64,000 nt of DNA from Chitinophaga sp. CF418 (GCF_900142925.1 NZ_FRCN01000010.1:62001-126000), one strand, 5' to 3'; counted from the stretch's first letter, positions 1 to 9,152 are shown. The notes: generated by a model not told the origin, from the sequence alone. Numbers and translations are program-made.

Positions 1-100
1 CTGAGACTTCCATCAGATAATATTTGAATAAGCAGAACTGCCTTCTATAGTACATACTACCCGAACAGAGAGTTTAGTACTATCGACAGGAAAAATTTTT

Positions 101-700
101 TCAGGAAAAGGAAATCAGGAGAATAGCCACAGGTATCACTACATCTTGTTGCTTCAAATGTTCACGAATCTGTTTCAGGGCTTTTGTAAGTGTATTTTTT
201 ACAGTTTGCGGGGATACACCGAGTATCGAAGCGATCTCGTCTATCTTCAACTGCTGGTTCCGGCTAAGCTGGAAGATACGTTTTGTCTGAGGGGCGAGGT
301 GTTCGATGGCTTCATCGATCAACCTTTTCGTTTCATTAAATAAAGTCTGTTCTTCCACCTGATTTCCAGCGGACAGTGACTCCGGTGGCAGGTCATCCAT
401 TACGACCTCATTTTTCTGCACCTGATTGTTACGCAGCCAGGTATAGCTGCGATAGTAGGCAATCTTGAGTATCCAGGTACGCGGGTCATCCAAACCGGCG
501 AGTTTATCACGTCCAAGCCAGATCTGAAGGAAGACATCCTGCATGATATCCCGCAGGGGGCCCTGGTTACGGATGGCACGAAATACAGCCTGTTCAAGCT
601 GAGGACCATATAATTCGACTAATTTTCCAAAGGCGGACTCGTCACCTTCAGCAACCCGATTAAATATATTCTTTTCTGTATATGATATTGAATGCAGCAA
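101..700 (-). CDS. ECF (FecI-like) RNA polymerase sigma factor
   Basis: A 199-residue sigma-70 family protein of the extracytoplasmic type. Region 2 lies at about residues 25-90, with the acidic/aromatic segment around LRDIMQDVFLQIWLGRDKL. Region 4 is at about 130-185, with a helix-turn-helix (IDEIASILGVSPQTVKNTL). There is no region 3, and the length is normal for the family. In Bacteroidota such factors usually precede a FecR anti-sigma gene and a SusC/SusD pair. Here the left window edge cuts that context off; an ATG on the minus strand at 11-13 could be the start of the next gene, but only four codons remain. Family assignment is firm and the target is unknown. Confidence 0.93.
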   Translation of the reverse strand: MLHSISYTEKNIFNRVAEGDESAFGKLVELYGPQLEQAVFRAIRNQGPLRDIMQDVFLQIWLGRDKLAGLDDPRTWILKIAYYRSYTWLRNNQVQKNEVVMDDLPPESLSAGNQVEEQTLFNETKRLIDEAIEHLAPQTKRIFQLSRNQQLKIDEIASILGVSPQTVKNTLTKALKQIREHLKQQDVVIPVAILLISFS

Positions 701-850
701 TTAACGCTCCGATCTGTTTATTTAAGTAGTGGTGGGTCGAAAATACGAATTATAAATAATGATTTCACTATTTCTGCTAAGGTTAAACCGTAGGCAAAGG
801 TTTGACTAGGCACGAAAAACTGATAATAATTACCTTAGAAAAGGAACTAT

Positions 851-1525
851 CTATATTGGTAATCCTTTATCCTTTCTCCATGCCTGTTCTGCAACCTGAT
901 TGAATACGGGCATCCCGGCTTTCGCTGCTTCGCGAATAAGATGTAAGTCAACAAAGGGGCCACCTCTGTCGAGTACACCGTGATGAAAAAGTTCTGGTTG
1001 GTCGCCATCCAGGAAATCGGGCTTTGTTGGCCAGCCGTTACCGCACATGATCAGGGCATCGATTTGTTTTGACGCTTTTGCCGGCGTATGCGGATCGAGC
1101 AATACACCGCGTGCCGTGAGGGTTCCGGTCACATCGAGACTCGCTCCCCCATCGCCCCAGGTGCCTATAACAAAACCCTCCAGTGTGGTATCGTCTTCAA
1201 TTGCCAGGCGCGCACTGCCTGAGAAGAAAAGATTACCGGCCTTCAATTTCCCCAAAACCACCAGTGTGCTCACGCGCTCTTCAGGCGTTTTACAAATAAG
1301 GGTTCCTTTTATTTTCACATCTCCATCGATGATGATCGCCCAGGGATCTTCGTCGAGGATGAAATCACCGTCAATCTGCAATGGCCCTGTTATATGTCTG
1401 AGTGAAACCTGCTCATCATTCAGTGATGCAGTTTCTGCAAACCAGTCCCACCAGTATTGTTCACCGTATTGCTTTTTTAATTCATCCATAGATGTTCGTG
1501 TACCAAAAGTCTGTTCCTTTTCCAT
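851..1525 (-). CDS. Beta-solenoid (polymer-forming, bactofilin-like) protein of unknown role
   Basis: 224 residues with no signal peptide. After an N-terminal helical segment (about 1-40) the protein shows repeated short strands of the pattern G-D/x-hydrophobic-x-hydrophobic-x-G, e.g. PLQIDGDF, IIIDGDVKIKGTL, LVVLGKLKAGNLFFSG and SLDVTGTLTARGVLL. This is the periodicity of the right-handed beta-solenoid seen in proteins annotated as polymer-forming cytoskeletal. The next gene upstream (1671-2345) has the same architecture, and a DUF1963 gene follows on the same strand. Proteins of this kind are often found near polymorphic toxins, so an immunity-like role is possible but is inference. The function is unknown. 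Confidence 0.8.
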   Translation of the reverse strand: MEKEQTFGTRTSMDELKKQYGEQYWWDWFAETASLNDEQVSLRHITGPLQIDGDFILDEDPWAIIIDGDVKIKGTLICKTPEERVSTLVVLGKLKAGNLFFSGSARLAIEDDTTLEGFVIGTWGDGGASLDVTGTLTARGVLLDPHTPAKASKQIDALIMCGNGWPTKPDFLDGDQPELFHHGVLDRGGPFVDLHLIREAAKAGMPVFNQVAEQAWRKDKGLPI

Positions 1526-1670
1526 TATTCAAATATTGAGTTTATTCTTTTCCATTGTATACCATCAAATGGGAACCAGTCTCTTACTCCTACCGAGAGC
1601 AGGATGCCAGTACCCAGCGCCAGTTTGCTACAGGTATTTTGAAAAACGCATCCCTGCTTACGGCCATTTT

Positions 1671-2345
1671 TTAATTGGTATTTTTAATGACAGATTCGCT
1701 CCTCATTATTTTTCTTAGCGCTTTGTCCAAATCAAGTTCATCTTTTGTTATAACCGCATCTATGAAATCCTCATCTTTCAGATTCGGTTGTAAGGGACCG
1801 CGCGGTGCAGCGGCATGTGTGGTATACATGAATCCAGCAGTTACCTTACCCTGAATGTAAAAGCTGTGATGGTATTCAATGATAAGGGTTGCTTTTAGAT
1901 CTCCGCCTACATGCAGACTATAATCATATGTAGAATCGGCAATGATGGCATTTTGCACAATAAGGTTGCCAGCAATACAGATCTGCGAAAATGTAAACAG
2001 GTTTTGTACGGTAACATTACCCAGGGCCAGCATCAACGATATATTCACTTCCAGCGCATCTTCAAGTATGCCGGTAACAGTCAGGTTTCCATTGACTATT
2101 ACAATATCGTCTTTTATTGCCAGATAGGACAAAGTAACATCGCCTTCGTACAAAATGATCTTTGACGATTCATCTTCTACAAACTCGGCGAATGCATCCA
2201 AATGGGTTTGCATGGCCTCTCTCATCTCCGGATCAGGGAGCGCATTAATGAACTGACTGGCTTCTTCCAGTGTAATGTTTCTAAAATCGTTCATATCCGG
2301 TAGTTTAAATAAATCCGGGCAGGGTAACCCATTTCGTTTCATCAC
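1671..2345 (-). CDS. Second beta-solenoid (polymer-forming-like) protein
   Basis: 224 residues, cytosolic by sequence. An N-terminal helical part (about 20-60, ETLxxA-type acidic helices) is followed by solenoid turns such as DIVIVNGNLTVTGIL, LMLALGNVTVQNLF, ICIAGNLIVQNAII and LHVGGDLKATLIIEY. The protein is distantly similar to the gene at 851-1525 in overall plan, with little residue identity visible. The start is uncertain: a second ATG 17 codons in (position 2294) begins MNDFRNITLEEA, which looks like a more natural N-terminus. It sits 145 bp upstream of its neighbour on the same strand. The function is unknown; it is probably a paralogue or parallel member of an immunity-like group. Confidence 0.78.
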   Translation of the reverse strand: MMKRNGLPCPDLFKLPDMNDFRNITLEEASQFINALPDPEMREAMQTHLDAFAEFVEDESSKIILYEGDVTLSYLAIKDDIVIVNGNLTVTGILEDALEVNISLMLALGNVTVQNLFTFSQICIAGNLIVQNAIIADSTYDYSLHVGGDLKATLIIEYHHSFYIQGKVTAGFMYTTHAAAPRGPLQPNLKDEDFIDAVITKDELDLDKALRKIMRSESVIKNTN

Positions 2346-2587
2346 TCGTCAAAGATACCTGGCTAGTGCCAAAAGACCAAAGCATGCCATCCCCCACATG
2401 CAAGTGCCCAAAACTGCTGACGCCATTCATTTTTCCAGCGGACCACCCCATTTGGCGACAGCCGGTTGAATATATGTTTTATCACCGATGGACCTGGATG
2501 CCTACATTGCGAAATTAAGTTGAGCTTGTTACATCCAGGCAAAAAATGAAGAGGTCTTTGGGGTGATACAAATAATGGATGTTGTAT

Positions 2588-3409
2588 TCATGTAGAATCC
2601 CAATGGAAAAGCAGATCCTGAAAATTGAGCTCTTCAAGGTCTTTTCGCTTAATAAAGAATTGTGCGCTTCCCAGGTCTCCCCAACTCAGGCGTTCATAAT
2701 CCTGAAACTGCACTAATAAAAGACTATCCTTCCATTCAGGTAATGTCCCCCTGGGATCCTGGCCATTCTGGGAAAAGTGATAGCCACCTATTTTATTTCT
2801 TCCATATCCATATCCCATTACTTCTTTCTCCTGCCGGGAAAAACGATAGTCCGTAATGGCTGAGTAATCCTTCCAAAAGCGCTCATCTTTGGATGTATCA
2901 GCATACGGCAGTAGCTGGTCGAAACGAAAATCTGAATAAGTCATATATTCCACATCCTTTTGAAAGGAAATGGAATGCTCCTGTACCCTGTATGCATCTA
3001 GTGAGTTATTAAAATTGGAGAACAAGAGCTCATCTTTCCGGATCACTTTGGGATGATAAATAGCCAGTAAATGTCTTTCCAGGTAATGCCAGTGACGATC
3101 ATCTACAAAAAGTTGTAATATTCCGGTACGCGGGAAGGATGGCAAGGGTGGCATCTCCTCAAAGTTGATCTGTATTAGCAACATCAGTTCTCTTCCTGTT
3201 TTTGGGTGCTTTGGCCAGGGTGTATAATTCACCGTATCAGGGTAAGGAACATAAAAATAATCCGGTGGATAATCATTGGGGAAATAAGGTTCCCCTCCTA
3301 TTTTACTTTGATACAGGGTCGTCTTTTCTTCCTTGAATGACATCAGTACAGCAGGGATAGCTGTTGATTCAATTATCTTCTGATATGGTTGAAGTGATTC
3401 TGGGAACAT
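2588..3409 (-). CDS. DUF1963 (YwqG-like) protein
   Basis: 273 residues. It carries the DUF1963 hallmarks: KIGGEPYFPNDYPP near residue 37, LMLLIQINFEEMP near 76, FPRTGILQLFVDD near 92, and in the C-terminal half KIGGYHFSQNGQDPR followed by LLLVQFQDY and the closing GDLGSAQFFIKRKDLEELNF. The length is near the family norm of about 250. The molecular function of DUF1963 is not established. Bacillus ywqG neighbours an LXG toxin locus, so the family is suspected to be connected with toxin/immunity systems. Here it is the third consecutive minus-strand gene of an immunity-like set with no toxin visible. Confidence 0.88.
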   Translation of the reverse strand: MFPESLQPYQKIIESTAIPAVLMSFKEEKTTLYQSKIGGEPYFPNDYPPDYFYVPYPDTVNYTPWPKHPKTGRELMLLIQINFEEMPPLPSFPRTGILQLFVDDRHWHYLERHLLAIYHPKVIRKDELLFSNFNNSLDAYRVQEHSISFQKDVEYMTYSDFRFDQLLPYADTSKDERFWKDYSAITDYRFSRQEKEVMGYGYGRNKIGGYHFSQNGQDPRGTLPEWKDSLLLVQFQDYERLSWGDLGSAQFFIKRKDLEELNFQDLLFHWDST

Positions 3410-3773
3410 GCTGAAATTGTTTGGTTTAGGAATATCAAATAGCTTTGTATTGTTTCATTTTTATCCCCAAAAATATATCCAACCAGCCAAACATTTGAAC
3501 ACGAGGAGATTACAAATGATCTACATACCTGTTAAATACTATATACCAATACTTTACATGTATATAAAGCCGCTATACTACCGGCCACCTACATATAATG
3601 GGCGCTTCATAACAGATTAAATTATCAATCGCTATAAACCAGCCGGACCACGACTATTATAATCATTTAGTTTAGCCGGTTTTGTATTATTAGGTAAGAC
3701 TACTGCCTGTGAGATGTTTGTCACCTTAAATCAGTTATATTTACGACATTAATTAGCCTCATACATTGTATCT
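3410..3773. other. Divergent intergenic region, no gene seen
   Basis: This AT-rich stretch separates the DUF1963 gene (leftward) from the secreted unknown (rightward). A TATATTTA at 3736-3743 is one base from the Bacteroidota -7 consensus TAnnTTTG and lies 30 bp before the ATG at 3774. A TTG occurs at 3718-3720, slightly too close for the ideal -33 spacing. No convincing reading frame or RNA was found. Confidence 0.4.
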
Positions 3774-4862
3774 ATGAAATATGCATTTATTGCAGCATTG
3801 CTGTTTACCCATATCTGCACTTCTGCGCAAACGCCTGCGGAAGGCGAGGCAGCCGGTAATGAGAAAGTGAAGGTCATACGGTTGGATGCTAAGCGTTACC
3901 GTGCCAAAGGGGAACTGTTACTCCGTTTATCGGGCATCAAGGTGATCCCATTATGTGCCGATACCAGTCAGCTGGGATTTGTTCAGGTAGGCATAACGAA
4001 CAGGAAGATACGTGCAGTACCTGACAAGCCTTATACCCCCTATCTCCAGGATTTTGTAAACACGATATTGGGCGGGGTGTATGTACCATCCGGCAGGCAG
4101 ATGTTGTGGGTAATAAAAGACCTGCGCATTAATGAAACCACGGAAACGATGAGCGAACATGCTTTTGTGCGGTTAAAAGCGGACGCATATGTACCCGCAG
4201 ACAACAGCGAACAACCCACCTACCGCCTGCTGAAGGCTTTTGACACTGTGCTGATAAAGGGCGGTATGGATGTTACCGGTAAACACGACAAGAACATCGC
4301 ACAGGCTATACAACTGTTCTATCTTGCCTGTGAAGACGCGGCAGGCGCTTATTCTTCCGGAACGTCCATGACGGAGGCTGCTATTATAGACAATATCCTG
4401 CAGCCATTTAAGGCGCCTATTTACCAGGATACGGCTTATAAGAAAGGCATATATTTTACTTACCAGGAGTTCCTCGCAAATGCACCTGCTATCTCTGATT
4501 TTGAGATAGAGGCCAAAACACGGAAGAAAATATTGGTGTATACTACCGGGTCTGATAATATTCGTAAAGAAGTGCGCCACATGTGGGGAGTATCCTATAA
4601 GGGGGAGCTGTATAAGTATGATGCTGGGGAACTGATACCAATAGAACGGAAAGGTAATGCGTTTGTGCTGTCCAAATACATGGATGATATTAACAGGAGG
4701 AATAAGTCCATTTTCTGGGGGTCGGTTGCATTCGGAATAGTAGGCGGTGGAATTGCGTATACGTCTACCGGTGTACATACAGCGACGGCAATACCGGAAA
4801 TTATGGGTTTTGGGCCGGAGGCAACGGCGGTGGATGTGGAGAGCGGGGATTTGGTGTTTTAA
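3774..4862 (+). CDS. Secreted protein of unknown function
   Basis: 362 residues with a clear signal peptide: MKYAFIAALLFTHICTSAQ, probable cleavage after residue 18-19. No family was recognised. The mature part has alternating short hydrophobic strands (e.g. LLLRLSGIKVIPLCADTSQLGFVQVG). Near the C-terminus is a possible membrane segment or glycine-rich hydrophobic stretch (IFWGSVAFGIVGGGIAY, about 313-330). The protein is lysine-rich and likely periplasmic. Its TAA overlaps the ATG of the following AraC gene (TAATG), which suggests translational coupling. No catalytic motif was seen. Confidence 0.75.
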   Translation: MKYAFIAALLFTHICTSAQTPAEGEAAGNEKVKVIRLDAKRYRAKGELLLRLSGIKVIPLCADTSQLGFVQVGITNRKIRAVPDKPYTPYLQDFVNTILGGVYVPSGRQMLWVIKDLRINETTETMSEHAFVRLKADAYVPADNSEQPTYRLLKAFDTVLIKGGMDVTGKHDKNIAQAIQLFYLACEDAAGAYSSGTSMTEAAIIDNILQPFKAPIYQDTAYKKGIYFTYQEFLANAPAISDFEIEAKTRKKILVYTTGSDNIRKEVRHMWGVSYKGELYKYDAGELIPIERKGNAFVLSKYMDDINRRNKSIFWGSVAFGIVGGGIAYTSTGVHTATAIPEIMGFGPEATAVDVESGDLVF

Positions 4863-5731
4863 TGGAAGAGATAAAAATTGAGGGGCAATCCTTTGAAAAT
4901 GACATATCTTTCAACATGCACCAAGAATTTGAACCTCCTGAGGAGCTACGGGATGCCATAAAATGCTTTTGGTACGACAGTAGAGACTTCGGAGAACTAC
5001 AGTCGAGTTTTGAGGTATTACCTGATGGTTACGCCGAAATTATTTTTCACTTCGGAAGCGGCTGTAGTATTTCTTACAATGAAGGCCTGCAGCCATTGCC
5101 ATCACCGTTTATGGTCGGGCTACTCAATCAGCCTGTTATCTTTTACACGAAAAACCGTTTAGAGATCATTGGTATCAGGTGTTTCCCCTGGACTGTGTTC
5201 GATTTACTCGGACTGCCATCAGGTAAAGACCGCGTGCACATATTTGAGCATCCTATAGCCCAGCTTCATTCCACCTTGAATAAGTGGATTGAGGCTGGTA
5301 AGATAGATGAAGCGCTGGCCGGGGTAAAACAGTATTTCCTGCATGCACGGTCGCAGATTGCTGTAGACAGTATGCTATTCAAAGCGGGAGTTGCTATGAC
5401 AAAGGCGAATGGCAGCATGCCGGTAAGCCTGGTGGCGGCGGCGGCTCATGCAACGGTTCGCACACTGGAAAGGAACTTCAAGCAATCTTCCGGCTATACT
5501 GTCAAAGACGTATCAGGCCTGATGCGCTTTGAGAAGGTACGAAATCAATTATGGCTTCATCCGGATTCCAACATTGCCGGCTTGGCCCATGAACTGGGCT
5601 ATACGGACCAATCCCACCTAAGCAGGGAATTCAAACGCTACAGCGGCACTACCCCAGCGGCATTCGCGCGAAAAGCAAAGAAAGCACAACAGGCTGTAAG
5701 CAACGATTTTGTCGCATTTATACAAGACTAA
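4862..5731 (+). CDS. AraC-family transcriptional regulator
   Basis: 289 residues. The N-terminal half (about 20-140) resembles the sensor domain found in Bacteroidota AraC proteins with an LPDGYAEIIFHFG motif (DUF6597-like). The C-terminal 100 residues form the double helix-turn-helix, with the typical second helix DSNIAGLAHELGYTDQSHLS followed by REFKRYSGTTPAAF. The start overlaps the stop of the upstream gene; a second ATG at 4916 is an alternative. It lies 40 bp before a flavin monooxygenase gene on the same strand, so it may regulate that gene. The inducer is unknown. Confidence 0.9.
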   Translation: MEEIKIEGQSFENDISFNMHQEFEPPEELRDAIKCFWYDSRDFGELQSSFEVLPDGYAEIIFHFGSGCSISYNEGLQPLPSPFMVGLLNQPVIFYTKNRLEIIGIRCFPWTVFDLLGLPSGKDRVHIFEHPIAQLHSTLNKWIEAGKIDEALAGVKQYFLHARSQIAVDSMLFKAGVAMTKANGSMPVSLVAAAAHATVRTLERNFKQSSGYTVKDVSGLMRFEKVRNQLWLHPDSNIAGLAHELGYTDQSHLSREFKRYSGTTPAAFARKAKKAQQAVSNDFVAFIQD

Positions 5732-5771
5732 GGCAGAAGCATTCCGGAATTTTGTGCTTCAATTAGTCTAT

Positions 5772-7313
5772 ATGAATGCTACACTTGAAAGCAAGAAATC
5801 CGCAGAAAATCATTCTATTTATGATGTAATCATTTCCGGAGCAGGGCCTGTAGGCCTATTCCTCGCCTGTGAACTGGCCCTGGCCCAATGTTCAGTCCTA
5901 ATACTGGAAAAGGCAGAAAATCCTCACTCGCCATTGAAGCAACTTCCTTTTGGGATACGGGGCCTCTCGGCGCCTACTATTGAAGCCCTTTACCGCCGTG
6001 GGTTACTCAGTGAACTTGAAGTACCGAAGCGTCTTAAAAATCCCCACACTACTACCGTAAAAGGACCTCACCGGCAGGTAGGCCACTTCGCCGGTATTCC
6101 CTTTCATGACAGCGATATTGATACCTCACAGTGGAAGTATCGCCTGTCAGGTTCGACCGATACCAGTTTGATAGCTGAAATGGAGGAGCTTGAAACAGTA
6201 CTGACCCGACGTGCAACAGCCCTGGGCGTAACAATCAAGCGCGGGCTTTCCATTACAGACTTCCATCAAACCACCGACGGAGTGACCGTGCTGTCAGGTG
6301 ACCAATCTTTTAAAAGTCAATGGCTCGTGGGGTGCGATGGAAGCCGTAGCGTTGTCCGCAAGTTGGGCGGTTTTGAATTTGCTGGTACGGAGCCGGAATT
6401 TACCGGCTACTCTACTAAGCTTGACATTGCTGATCCGGAGAAACTTAGTCCAGGCCGCAACCTGACACCAACAGGTATGTACCTCCAATCCCAGCCAGGT
6501 TATGTGATAATCCAGGATTTTGATGGCGGGGCGTTTCATAGTGCAGAAAAGCCGATCACGCTTGAACACGTGCAGGAGGTTTTACGCCGCATCTCGAACA
6601 CCGACGTTACTATCAGCGCCCTGCATATCGCAACCACATGGGCTGACCGTGCACGGCAAGCCACCACCTATCGTAAGGGACGGATACTTTTAGCTGGCGA
6701 TGCTGCGCATATTCATTCGCCGCTGGGAGGCCAGGGGCTTAATCTTGGACTGGGCGATGCCATGAACCTGGGTTGGAAGCTCGCTGCCACTATCCAAGGC
6801 AAAGCGCCGGAAGGCTTGTTGGACAGTTATCATACTGAACGACATCCCATTGGTGCACAGGTGCTGGATTGGTCAAGGGCTCAGGTTACAATCATGAAGC
6901 CAGATCCACATGCCCGCGCGCTGAATGCAATTGTCCGCGACCTTATGAATACCCAGGATGGCGCTACCTATATTGCAGGAAGGGTGTGGGGCATTTTCAC
7001 ACATTATGATCTCGGTGGCGACCACCATCTGGTAGGCTATAGCGTTCCTAACTTTGAGTTCGAAGACGGTGCAAGCATTGGCGAGTTAATGCAGGATGGC
7101 CAGGGAATACTACTTGATTTTGATATGAATTCCTCACTTAAAACACTGGCGAGTGAATATGGCGACCGAATCAAGTATGTTTCAGGCAGCGAAAAAGACC
7201 GATTAGGTATAAGCGCCGCACTGATACGCCCCGATGGGATCATCGCCTGGGCTTCCGACAAGGCCCCGGATTACAGCGAACTTCAAAAGGCTGCTGATCG
7301 CTGGTTTGTTTGA
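5772..7313 (+). CDS. FAD-dependent monooxygenase (class A aromatic hydroxylase type)
   Basis: 513 residues from the ATG at 5772. That start is chosen because the homologous region begins shortly after, whereas the longer frame from 5709 overlaps the AraC gene. The protein has the Rossmann FAD-binding motif IISGAGPVGLFLACELA near residue 20 and the second FAD motif GRILLAGDAAHIHSPLGG around residue 305, followed by GQGLNLGLGDAMNLGWKLA. This layout is that of PF01494 flavoprotein monooxygenases such as phenol, polyketide or rifamycin hydroxylases. The substrate cannot be told. It probably hydroxylates an aromatic compound using NAD(P)H and O2 in the cytoplasm, and is likely co-regulated with the AraC gene upstream. 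Confidence 0.92.
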   Translation: MNATLESKKSAENHSIYDVIISGAGPVGLFLACELALAQCSVLILEKAENPHSPLKQLPFGIRGLSAPTIEALYRRGLLSELEVPKRLKNPHTTTVKGPHRQVGHFAGIPFHDSDIDTSQWKYRLSGSTDTSLIAEMEELETVLTRRATALGVTIKRGLSITDFHQTTDGVTVLSGDQSFKSQWLVGCDGSRSVVRKLGGFEFAGTEPEFTGYSTKLDIADPEKLSPGRNLTPTGMYLQSQPGYVIIQDFDGGAFHSAEKPITLEHVQEVLRRISNTDVTISALHIATTWADRARQATTYRKGRILLAGDAAHIHSPLGGQGLNLGLGDAMNLGWKLAATIQGKAPEGLLDSYHTERHPIGAQVLDWSRAQVTIMKPDPHARALNAIVRDLMNTQDGATYIAGRVWGIFTHYDLGGDHHLVGYSVPNFEFEDGASIGELMQDGQGILLDFDMNSSLKTLASEYGDRIKYVSGSEKDRLGISAALIRPDGIIAWASDKAPDYSELQKAADRWFV

Positions 7314-7324
7314 CCATACACAGG

Positions 7325-7359
7325 CGGCTTCCCCACTCAATTATGAGTAGAGGAAGCCG
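7325..7359. terminator. Bidirectional hairpin between convergent genes
   Basis: CGGCTTCC (7325-7332) pairs with GGAAGCCG (7352-7359), and inside it ACTCA (7335-7339) pairs with TGAGT (7344-7348). It sits just after the monooxygenase stop and ahead of the convergent hydrolase stop. There is no long T-run. Confidence 0.6.
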
Positions 7360-7446
7360 TTATTGTGCGATTTGATTCAGGATGCATGCCGTGAAAGATG
7401 CATTAGCTATTTAGCCGCAATGACACTGATCTCGATATCGCGCCTC

Positions 7447-8445
7447 TTATTGACCTATTCCACTTGTTGTATAATTTATCGGAAACCAGCCATATCCTTT
7501 CTCCCGCTTACGTATGTGACCTATACCAGGAAAGGATACATGGTCTGCAGCTATCCAGTATTTTCCTTTTGCTGCATCCTCATATGCCTTCTTCCGCGCC
7601 TGCGCTGCCGCTGCCGGATCAACGTCATACACAATCGTCACATCAGGGTCTGCAAACTGTACAGCGGCTGAATGCATGATGTCGCCCCAGAACAGTATTT
7701 TCTCCCTTTTGCTGTTTACCTGGTAAAAGCTGTGCCCAGGCGTATGGCCGGCGCTGGCAACAGGAAGAATACCCGGGAACAGTTCTTTTCCATATTCATA
7801 AGTTTTCACCTTTCCTGCTTTAACATATGGCAGCATCTTGAGTCGTGCCTGATCGAAATACGGTTTCAACCTGGCTGGGGCCTTTGCGTAGCTCTCATCA
7901 CTCAGCCAATAATCTGCCTCCTTCTTGCTAACATAAATATCTGCATTCGGAAACACCATTTTATCGCCATCCATTAAGCCACCGGTATGGTCGGTATGAA
8001 TATGGGTTACCAGTACTGCATCAATCTGTTCAGGTTTATACCCTGCACGGATCATATTCCTGGGAAGGTGGCCAAGTGTAGGACCGTATAACGCTGAGGT
8101 ACCCGCATCCACCAGTATAAGCTTACCATTAGTCTTGATCAGATAAGCATTCACAGAAGCCTCTGCAATTGGCGTTTGAAAGTTTAGTTCGGTTAGCTTT
8201 TTTATTTCTCCCGGTTGGGTATTGGTCAACAATTTATTCAGATCCTGAGGGATGCTTCCGTCAGAGAATGCAATTATCCCGACGTCACCCAGCATCATAT
8301 GATAGCTGCCCGGTTGAGGTAATACCTTTGCTGTATCCTGTGCAAAAGTAACCGGCACATAGTACAGTGCCACTCCCATCATAATACAAAACGAAAGAAT
8401 TAACTTCGGAAGAAAACGATTAAAAAGAAAGTTTGTGTTTGTCAT
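7447..8445 (-). CDS. Secreted metallo-beta-lactamase-fold hydrolase
   Basis: 332 residues with an N-terminal signal segment (about 15-36, ending VTFAQ). The metal-binding motif THIHTDHTGG gives H148, H150, D152 and H153. Further ligands are likely in SAGHTPGHSF, KILFWGDIMHSAAV and AADHVSFPG. The overall pattern, with a long N-terminal extension before the metal site, resembles periplasmic relatives of lactonases and organophosphate hydrolases. The substrate is unknown. The gene is divergent from an HxlR regulator and shares its intergenic region, which holds a palindrome, so regulation by that HxlR protein is likely. Confidence 0.9.
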   Translation of the reverse strand: MTNTNFLFNRFLPKLILSFCIMMGVALYYVPVTFAQDTAKVLPQPGSYHMMLGDVGIIAFSDGSIPQDLNKLLTNTQPGEIKKLTELNFQTPIAEASVNAYLIKTNGKLILVDAGTSALYGPTLGHLPRNMIRAGYKPEQIDAVLVTHIHTDHTGGLMDGDKMVFPNADIYVSKKEADYWLSDESYAKAPARLKPYFDQARLKMLPYVKAGKVKTYEYGKELFPGILPVASAGHTPGHSFYQVNSKREKILFWGDIMHSAAVQFADPDVTIVYDVDPAAAAQARKKAYEDAAKGKYWIAADHVSFPGIGHIRKREKGYGWFPINYTTSGIGQ

Positions 8446-8556
8446 TTTTGAATATTTTTGGATATATTTTGATTAGATCATTGTCTTCCTGACAGGCCTC
8501 ACTTAGGAAGACTTCTTAAAGCGGATACAAAGCTATGCCGATGGTGCATTTTAGAC

Positions 8557-8568
8557 AAGTACGTACTT
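8557..8568. promoter_or_regulatory. Candidate HxlR operator palindrome
   Basis: AAGTACGTACTT is a perfect 12-bp palindrome in the divergent region between the hydrolase and the HxlR regulator. HxlR/YodB-type regulators bind short GTAC-centred palindromes, so this is a natural candidate site. The assignment is by position and symmetry only. Confidence 0.5.
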
Positions 8569-8621
8569 CATTATAGCATAGGGTTAAAATTAGCCCTATA
8601 CCCTATCCCAGTATTATTGGT

Positions 8622-8629
8622 TAATTTTG
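8622..8629 (+). promoter_or_regulatory. Candidate -7 promoter element for the HxlR gene
   Basis: TAATTTTG matches the Bacteroidota -7 consensus TAnnTTTG exactly. No good -33 TTG is found at the ideal distance. Its position supports translation from the ATG at 8650 rather than from 8617. Confidence 0.4.
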
Positions 8630-8649
8630 TAATCTCAACAGTGTTTGCA

Positions 8650-9009
8650 ATGTTCGAAAGAAAAATTCCTAAGGATTTAGATTGCGGGATGGGAATGATT
8701 ATGGAAATCATCGGGGGGAAATGGAAGCCCTGCCTGATCCATAATATCTGGCAAGGTCACAGGCGACCGAGCGAATTGCAGCGGTTAAATCCTAAAGCGA
8801 GCCGAAGAGTACTTTACCAACAACTCCAGGAACTGGAGGAACATGGTATTATTGAACGTATCGTATATCCGGTTCTCCCTCCGAAAGTGGAATATTTTTT
8901 AACTGAGTTAGGCAACTCACTATTGCCGGTAATCAGCGTTATGGATGAATGGGGAACACAGTATCTTGAGAATCCGAGCAAGAAACCTCTTTTAAAAATA
9001 GGAGCGTGA
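8650..9009 (+). CDS. HxlR-family winged-helix regulator
   Basis: 119 residues from the ATG at 8650. It shows the HxlR signature: a conserved Cys near the N-terminus (DLDCGMG), GGKWKPCLIHNIWQG, RPSELQRLNPKASRRVLYQQLQELE split over helices 2-3, the wing GIIERIVYPVLPPKVEYFLTELG, and a C-terminal dimerisation helix. HxlR proteins often respond to quinones, aldehydes or oxidants through the N-terminal cysteine. It is probably a regulator of the divergent hydrolase. The start at 8617 seen in the open frame would place the promoter element inside the gene. Confidence 0.92.
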   Translation: MFERKIPKDLDCGMGMIMEIIGGKWKPCLIHNIWQGHRRPSELQRLNPKASRRVLYQQLQELEEHGIIERIVYPVLPPKVEYFLTELGNSLLPVISVMDEWGTQYLENPSKKPLLKIGA

Positions 9010-9111
9010 ACCCGACAGATGTGCAATTTATTCTGAATAGTATTCCGCGTCTTATATTGTTTGCATTAATATAGAACGAAATATCGTGCGCATGGCACGT
9101 AATACGTTAAA

Positions 9112-9152
9112 TGCAAAGAGCCTGTCCGCCAAAGGTAGACAGGCTCTTTGCA
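9112..9152. terminator. Strong hairpin between convergent genes
   Basis: Fifteen bases at 9112-9126 (TGCAAAGAGCCTGTC) pair perfectly with 9138-9152, with an 11-nt loop. It lies between the HxlR stop (9009) and the peptidase stop (9227) and can serve both strands. A second small stem (GCCTG/CAGGC, 9160-9179) follows. Confidence 0.7.

Noticed and set aside
1047..1718. 223-codon plus-strand frame
   Set aside because: Antisense to the beta-solenoid gene, with Ser/Arg-rich low-information sequence and no domain; the minus-strand gene explains it.
4173..4778. 201-codon minus-strand frame
   Set aside because: Lies entirely opposite a gene with a clear signal peptide and coupled stop; its composition looks like antisense translation.
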